From Paracoccus wurundjeri (lineage in GTDB: Bacteria; Pseudomonadota; Alphaproteobacteria; Rhodobacterales; Rhodobacteraceae): a stretch of DNA of 64,000 nucleotides. A model generated the notes under the pieces. It ran no database searches, had not been told where the DNA came from, and saw only the letters and a list, made by a program, of their open reading frames with translations. The position numbers were made by a program, and so were the translations under genes. Below are positions 60,374-64,000 of the stretch, one piece after another. The stretch spans positions 1 through 64,000 of the forward strand of contig NZ_JAUUTZ010000023.1 of NCBI RefSeq assembly GCF_030678915.1, read 5' to 3'. The first letter of the stretch is position 1. The number at the start of each line of letters is the position of its first letter.

Positions 60374-62072
60374 GGTCGGAAAAGTCGCCAGTCAGGTGAT
60401 GTGGAACCGCCTGATCTCGGTGGTCGAGGAACAGGCGCAGGCCCTGATCCGCACCTCGTTCTCGACCAGTGTGCGAGAGGCCGGAGATCTGTCGGCGGGC
60501 GTCTATAACGAGGCGGGCGAGATGCTGGCGCAGGCCGTCACCGGAACGCCGGGCCATGTCAACGCCATGGCCGACGCCGTGGCGCATTTCATCCGTCGCA
60601 TCGGCCGCGACAACATGTTCGAGGGCGACGTCTATATCACCAACGATCCGTGGGAAGGCACCGGCCATCTGCATGATATCACCGTCGTCTCCCCCTCTTT
60701 CCATCAGGGGCAACTGGTCGGCTTCTTCGCCTGCACCGCGCATGTCGTCGATATCGGCGGGCGCGGCTTTGGCGCGGACGGAAACTCGGTCTATGAAGAG
60801 GGGCTGTATCTGCCGGTCATGAAACTGATCGAGCGGGGCGAGGTCGATCAGACCCTGATCCGCATCATCCGGGGCAATGTCCGCGCGCCCGACATGCTGG
60901 TCGGCGATATCTACGCGCTTGCCACCTGCAACGAGGTCGGGCATCGCCGTCTGATCAACATGATGCAGGAGTTCGGGCTGTCCGACCTGTCCGACATCTC
61001 GCGCTTCATTATGGAAAATTCCCGCCGCGCCACGCTTGAGCGGATCAATGCCCTGAAACCGGGTACGGCCAAGGGCCATATGCAGATCGACGGTTTCGAC
61101 AAACCGATCGATCTGCATGTCAGCCTGTCCATCGAAAAGGACCGGATCGTGGCCGACTGGGCCGGGACTTCAGGCGTGGACAAGAAGGGCATCAATGTGC
61201 CGCTGGTCTATACCAAGGCCTATACCTGCTATGCCCTGAAATGCGCCATCGCACCGGAAATCCCGAATAACGCCGCCTCTCTGGCACCTTTCGAGATCAC
61301 CGCCCCCGAAAACAGCATCGTCAACGCGCTGCACCCCGCGCCGGTCGCGCTGCGCCATATCATTGGGCATATGGTACCGGATACGGTCTATGATGCGCTC
61401 GACAAGCTGCTGCCCGAAACCGTCCATGCCGAAGGCGCAGGCAGCCTGTGCAATTTTCAGGTCTCAACCCGTCCGCGCAGTGACGCGCCCGCGCCAAAAG
61501 AAGCCCTGCGGGCAGAGGTACTGGCCTTCAATTCCGGCGGCGCCGGGGCGCGGCCCGCGCTTGACGGGCTGAACGCCACAGCCTTTCCGTCGGGCGTGAT
61601 GACAATGCCGGTCGAGGCGACCGAACAGGTCGGCCCGGTCATCTTCTGGCGCAAGGAGTTGCGGCCCGACTCAGGCGGCGCGGGCCGGTTTCGCGGCGGT
61701 CTGGGCCAATATATCGAGCTGGGCGCACGCGAAGGCCACGAATTTGACTTTCAGGCAATGTTCGACCGAGTCGATCACCCCGCCCGGGGACGTCGCGGCG
61801 GCGGATCAGGCGCGCCGATGACAATCGCGCAGGATGACGGCACTGCGATGCGTGGCAAGGGCAAGCAATTCGTGCCGCATGGCCGCAAGGTGATGATGGG
61901 CCTGCCCGGTGGCGCGGGCTATGGCGCCCCGGCCGAACGCGCGCCCGAACTGATCCGCCGCGACCTTGCACTTGGATATATCACCGCCGATTTCGCCCGC
62001 GAACATTACGGGCTGAACGATCGGGATATCGAGGAAGTCATATCGAAAGCGAAGCTGGGCGAGACCATCTGA
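60366..62072 (+). CDS. hyuB: Hydantoinase/5-oxoprolinase subunit B (HyuB)
   Basis: Partner of HyuA, 568 residues. HyuB signatures are RTSFSTSVREAGDLSAGVYNEAGEMLAQA, then VYITNDPWEGTGHLHDITVVSP, and GAGSLCNFQV in the second half. The C-terminus has the glycine-rich MGLPGGAGYGAPAER. The start MSKVGKVASQVMWNRL overlaps the hyuA stop. HyuA and HyuB form one ATP-dependent ring-opening enzyme; the substrate is presumably brought in by the TRAP importer that follows. Confidence 0.9.
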   Translation: MSKVGKVASQVMWNRLISVVEEQAQALIRTSFSTSVREAGDLSAGVYNEAGEMLAQAVTGTPGHVNAMADAVAHFIRRIGRDNMFEGDVYITNDPWEGTGHLHDITVVSPSFHQGQLVGFFACTAHVVDIGGRGFGADGNSVYEEGLYLPVMKLIERGEVDQTLIRIIRGNVRAPDMLVGDIYALATCNEVGHRRLINMMQEFGLSDLSDISRFIMENSRRATLERINALKPGTAKGHMQIDGFDKPIDLHVSLSIEKDRIVADWAGTSGVDKKGINVPLVYTKAYTCYALKCAIAPEIPNNAASLAPFEITAPENSIVNALHPAPVALRHIIGHMVPDTVYDALDKLLPETVHAEGAGSLCNFQVSTRPRSDAPAPKEALRAEVLAFNSGGAGARPALDGLNATAFPSGVMTMPVEATEQVGPVIFWRKELRPDSGGAGRFRGGLGQYIELGAREGHEFDFQAMFDRVDHPARGRRGGGSGAPMTIAQDDGTAMRGKGKQFVPHGRKVMMGLPGGAGYGAPAERAPELIRRDLALGYITADFAREHYGLNDRDIEEVISKAKLGETI

Positions 62073-62232
62073 CGGAAGCGCCCGGCCTGTTTACGCAACA
62101 CCAAGAAAGGAGATATCGCGGCGGAACGGAGGCAGAATAGCGGATTTACAGCGAAACCGCCCTGCGCCCCGGCTCGCGCAAAGGCGTCCCCGCAGGCGGG
62201 TTATTGCACAGATTTGCAGCACAGAGGGTTCC

Positions 62233-62248
62233 GCCTTGTATGCAAGGC
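62233..62248. promoter_or_regulatory. Small perfect hairpin/palindrome upstream of the second dctP
   Basis: GCCTTG-TATG-CAAGGC, six-base arms and a four-base centre, 95 bases before the dctP start in the 270-base gap after hyuB. It may be an operator or an RNA hairpin. The short length makes chance occurrence possible. Confidence 0.3.
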
Positions 62249-62342
62249 AAACCGGGGAAACAAATATTCCCGTAACCGCCTGACCCGCGTTAGACTTGAC
62301 CGGAGCATATAACAATAATGCAACCCAACAGAGGAGAATATC

Positions 62343-63323
62343 ATGAAGATTTTCGCAAGACTCGGGATGACCACAGCGGCGATCTGCCTCGCCTCGGCGG
62401 CGGCGGCAGAAACCAAATGGGTCATGGCCTCGGGTTATCCCGAAGACAGCTTCTTCACCAAGACGATCCGCACATTCATCGAAGAGGTCGAAACCAAATC
62501 GAATGGCGAACTCACCATCGACCTGCGCCCGAATGACGAGCTTATCAAACTGGACGCGATCCGCCGGGCCGTGCAGACCGGGCAGGTGCAACTGGGCGAG
62601 ATCCGCTTTGGCGTCTATGGTAACGAGGATCCCATGTTCACGCTGGACAGCGTGCCTAATGTTGCGAATGACTATGACGAAGCGCGCCTGCTGATGGAGG
62701 CATCGAAACCATGGTTCGAAGAGAAATTCGCTGATTCAGGCATGCGTGTTCTCAGTTATATGCCGTGGCCGGGTCAGGGTTTCTTCACCAATTTCGAGGT
62801 GACCGACGGTTCCGAATTCGAAGGCGTGAAACTGCGCATCTATTCCCCCGCCACGCAGCGCATGGGCGAATTGCTGGGCTTCCAGGCAACGATCCTGCCT
62901 TTTGCCGAAGTACCGCAGGCTTTCTCGACCGGGTTGATCGAGGCCCTGTTCACCTCGGCCCAGACGGGCACGGATATTCAGGGCTGGGATTATTCGGATT
63001 ATTTCACCTATACCGGCTCGATGCATAACAAGAACGGCATCATCATCAATGAGCGCGCCTTGCAGCAGCTGGATCCCGAATTGCAGGAAGTGGTGATCAC
63101 CGCCGGCGAAAATGCAACGGAAACGGCCTGGAAACTTAGCCAGGAAGCCGCCGATGAACAGATCAAAAACCTGGAAGAGCACGGCATGACGACATCGGAT
63201 GCCTCGCCCGAACTTCAGGAGAAGATGGCGGAAATCGGCGAGCAGATGATGGAGGAATGGAAGAAAGACGCTTCTCCCGAAGGAATCGAGGTCCTGGATA
63301 ACTATCTGGCTTCCAAAGAGTAA
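62343..63323 (+). CDS. TRAP transporter substrate-binding protein (DctP family), hyu-associated
   Basis: The 326-residue periplasmic receptor has signal peptide MKIFARLGMTTAAICLASAAAA with cleavage before ETKW. Family segments include ASGYPEDSFFTKTIRTF, GELTIDLRPNDELIKLDAIR, GVKLRIYSPATQRMGELLGF with the conserved arginine, and GLIEALFTSAQTG. AGAGGAGAATATC precedes the start. Its sequence is distant from the DctP at 36351, so a different ligand is expected; a cyclic amide such as 5-oxoproline or a hydantoin is suggested by the neighbours. Confidence 0.92.
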   Translation: MKIFARLGMTTAAICLASAAAAETKWVMASGYPEDSFFTKTIRTFIEEVETKSNGELTIDLRPNDELIKLDAIRRAVQTGQVQLGEIRFGVYGNEDPMFTLDSVPNVANDYDEARLLMEASKPWFEEKFADSGMRVLSYMPWPGQGFFTNFEVTDGSEFEGVKLRIYSPATQRMGELLGFQATILPFAEVPQAFSTGLIEALFTSAQTGTDIQGWDYSDYFTYTGSMHNKNGIIINERALQQLDPELQEVVITAGENATETAWKLSQEAADEQIKNLEEHGMTTSDASPELQEKMAEIGEQMMEEWKKDASPEGIEVLDNYLASKE

Positions 63324-63371
63324 TCCCGGCCTTCACTGGCTGCGGCCTGTCCGGCAACATTGGAGACACTC

Positions 63372-63881
63372 ATGTTGAGAGCCATTGCTCACAAGCTCTA
63401 TCTGGTTTGCGGCTATGCTGCGGGTGCATTTCTTGCGGCAATTGCCGTAGCAACCTTATCGCAGATCGTGGCCCGCCAGATGGGCCGCGCGGTCGAGATG
63501 ACTGAACTGTCCGGTTTCTGCATGGCCGCGTCCACCTTTCTGGGCTTGGCCTATACATTCGTGAATGGCGGTCATGTGCGGGTCGAGATCGTCGCGCAAC
63601 TGACGGGCGGCAAGATCAAGCGTGGAGTGGAATTATGGTGCTGCGCCACCGGCATCGTGATCACCGCCTTTGCGGCGTTCCAGATGGCGAAATTCACGCT
63701 TGAAACCTGGCGGATCAATGAACTCAGCCCCGGTCTGCTGGCGATACCGATGTGGATCCCGCAAAGCGGGATCGCCTTCGGTCTGGCCGTGATGTGCATC
63801 GGCATCATCGAGCAGACCACGCTGGTTCTGGCCGGGCATCGGCCGGATTACGAAACCAATACCGACAGCACGGCGGAGTAA
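63372..63881 (+). CDS. TRAP transporter small permease (DctQ family)
   Basis: Four-helix membrane protein of 169 residues (GAFLAAIAVATLSQIVARQMG; FCMAASTFLGLAYTFVNGGHVRVEI). The ATG at 63372 follows TTGGAGACACTC; a TTG at 63360 is in frame. It is separated from dctP by 48 bases and from dctM by four. Confidence 0.9.
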   Translation: MLRAIAHKLYLVCGYAAGAFLAAIAVATLSQIVARQMGRAVEMTELSGFCMAASTFLGLAYTFVNGGHVRVEIVAQLTGGKIKRGVELWCCATGIVITAFAAFQMAKFTLETWRINELSPGLLAIPMWIPQSGIAFGLAVMCIGIIEQTTLVLAGHRPDYETNTDSTAE

Positions 63882-63885
63882 CGTG

Positions 63886-64000
63886 ATGGATAGCACAACC
63901 GCCTCTTTCGTCGCCCTCCTGCTATGCCTGCTGCTGTTTCTGGGCAGCGGCGTCTGGATTGCGCTGTCGCTGCTCAGCGCGTCGGTGGTCATGTTCCTGT
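63886..64000 (+). CDS. TRAP transporter large permease (DctM family), cut by the window end
   Basis: The first 38 codons read MDSTTASFVALLLCLLLFL followed by GSGVWIALSLLSASVVMFL, the first membrane segments of a DctM protein. The frame is open to the window end. A GTG at 63883 is an alternative start. It completes the second TRAP importer. Confidence 0.85.
   Translation, partial: MDSTTASFVALLLCLLLFLGSGVWIALSLLSASVVMFL

Overview
The window reads as one chromosomal stretch of a high-GC alphaproteobacterium of the Rhodobacterales, most like Paracoccus or a close relative. The evidence is the FtsB-like/pdhA/pdhB/pdhC block in which both E1-beta and E2 carry an N-terminal lipoyl domain, an ECF sigma factor paired with an NrsF-type membrane anti-sigma factor, an active plus a decayed peptide deformylase in tandem, many TRAP and ABC importers, and a short intergenic repeat (GGTATTT-N5-AAGAAGA) that I recall from rhodobacterial genomes. 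No rRNA, CRISPR array, insertion sequence, integrase or phage gene was seen. Two tRNAs are present (Leu-UAA, Arg-UCU).

Layout. 1-200: a nearly pure C tract that may be an assembly artefact. 199-7464: rlmJ, an FtsB-like gene, the pyruvate dehydrogenase operon with a strong terminator, arginase, tRNA-Leu and a membrane protein. 7483-10079: a serralysin-type RTX metalloprotease and a small secreted protein. 10350-18824: a complete oligopeptide-type ABC importer with two overlapping M20 peptidase/amidohydrolase genes, divergent from an IclR regulator. 18981-26490: small single genes (SleB-like lipoprotein, hspQ, tRNA-Arg, an AT-richer sulfotransferase, terC, lipoproteins, an alpha/beta-hydrolase-like protein, GST) with several long gaps; this is the least dense and most accessory-looking part.

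26890-41595 is the metabolic centrepiece. First comes an apparent operon of an SDR dehydrogenase, a PotABCD-type ABC importer, a HisD-family dehydrogenase with altered zinc ligands, a zinc alcohol dehydrogenase and an APH-fold kinase. A FadR-type regulator, a DctPQM TRAP importer, an idonate/gulonate-type dehydrogenase and mannonate dehydratase follow. The SDR, HisD-like and zinc-ADH trio resembles the HpsO/HpsN/HpsP set for dihydroxypropanesulfonate (DHPS), but the kinase is not part of any pathway I know. The second half fits sugar-acid catabolism through D-mannonate.

41601-50002: two overlapping Lrp-type regulators divergent from ilvC, the ECF/NrsF pair, the two deformylase genes, a PatB/MalY lyase overlapping an L,D-transpeptidase gene, and a multicopper oxidase with a Cys/His-rich secreted protein. 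50157-56870: accA, a GAF-Fis regulator with a perfect palindrome before an aldehyde dehydrogenase and DUF779 gene, argC, a DMT permease and a small lipoprotein. 57260-64000: a LysR regulator, hyuA/hyuB hydantoinase/oxoprolinase genes and a second TRAP importer, cut by the window end in dctM.

Many genes overlap by 1-11 bases (ATGA or TGATG junctions). In three importer operons a hairpin lies between the substrate-binding-protein gene and the next gene, which would fit differential expression of the binding protein.
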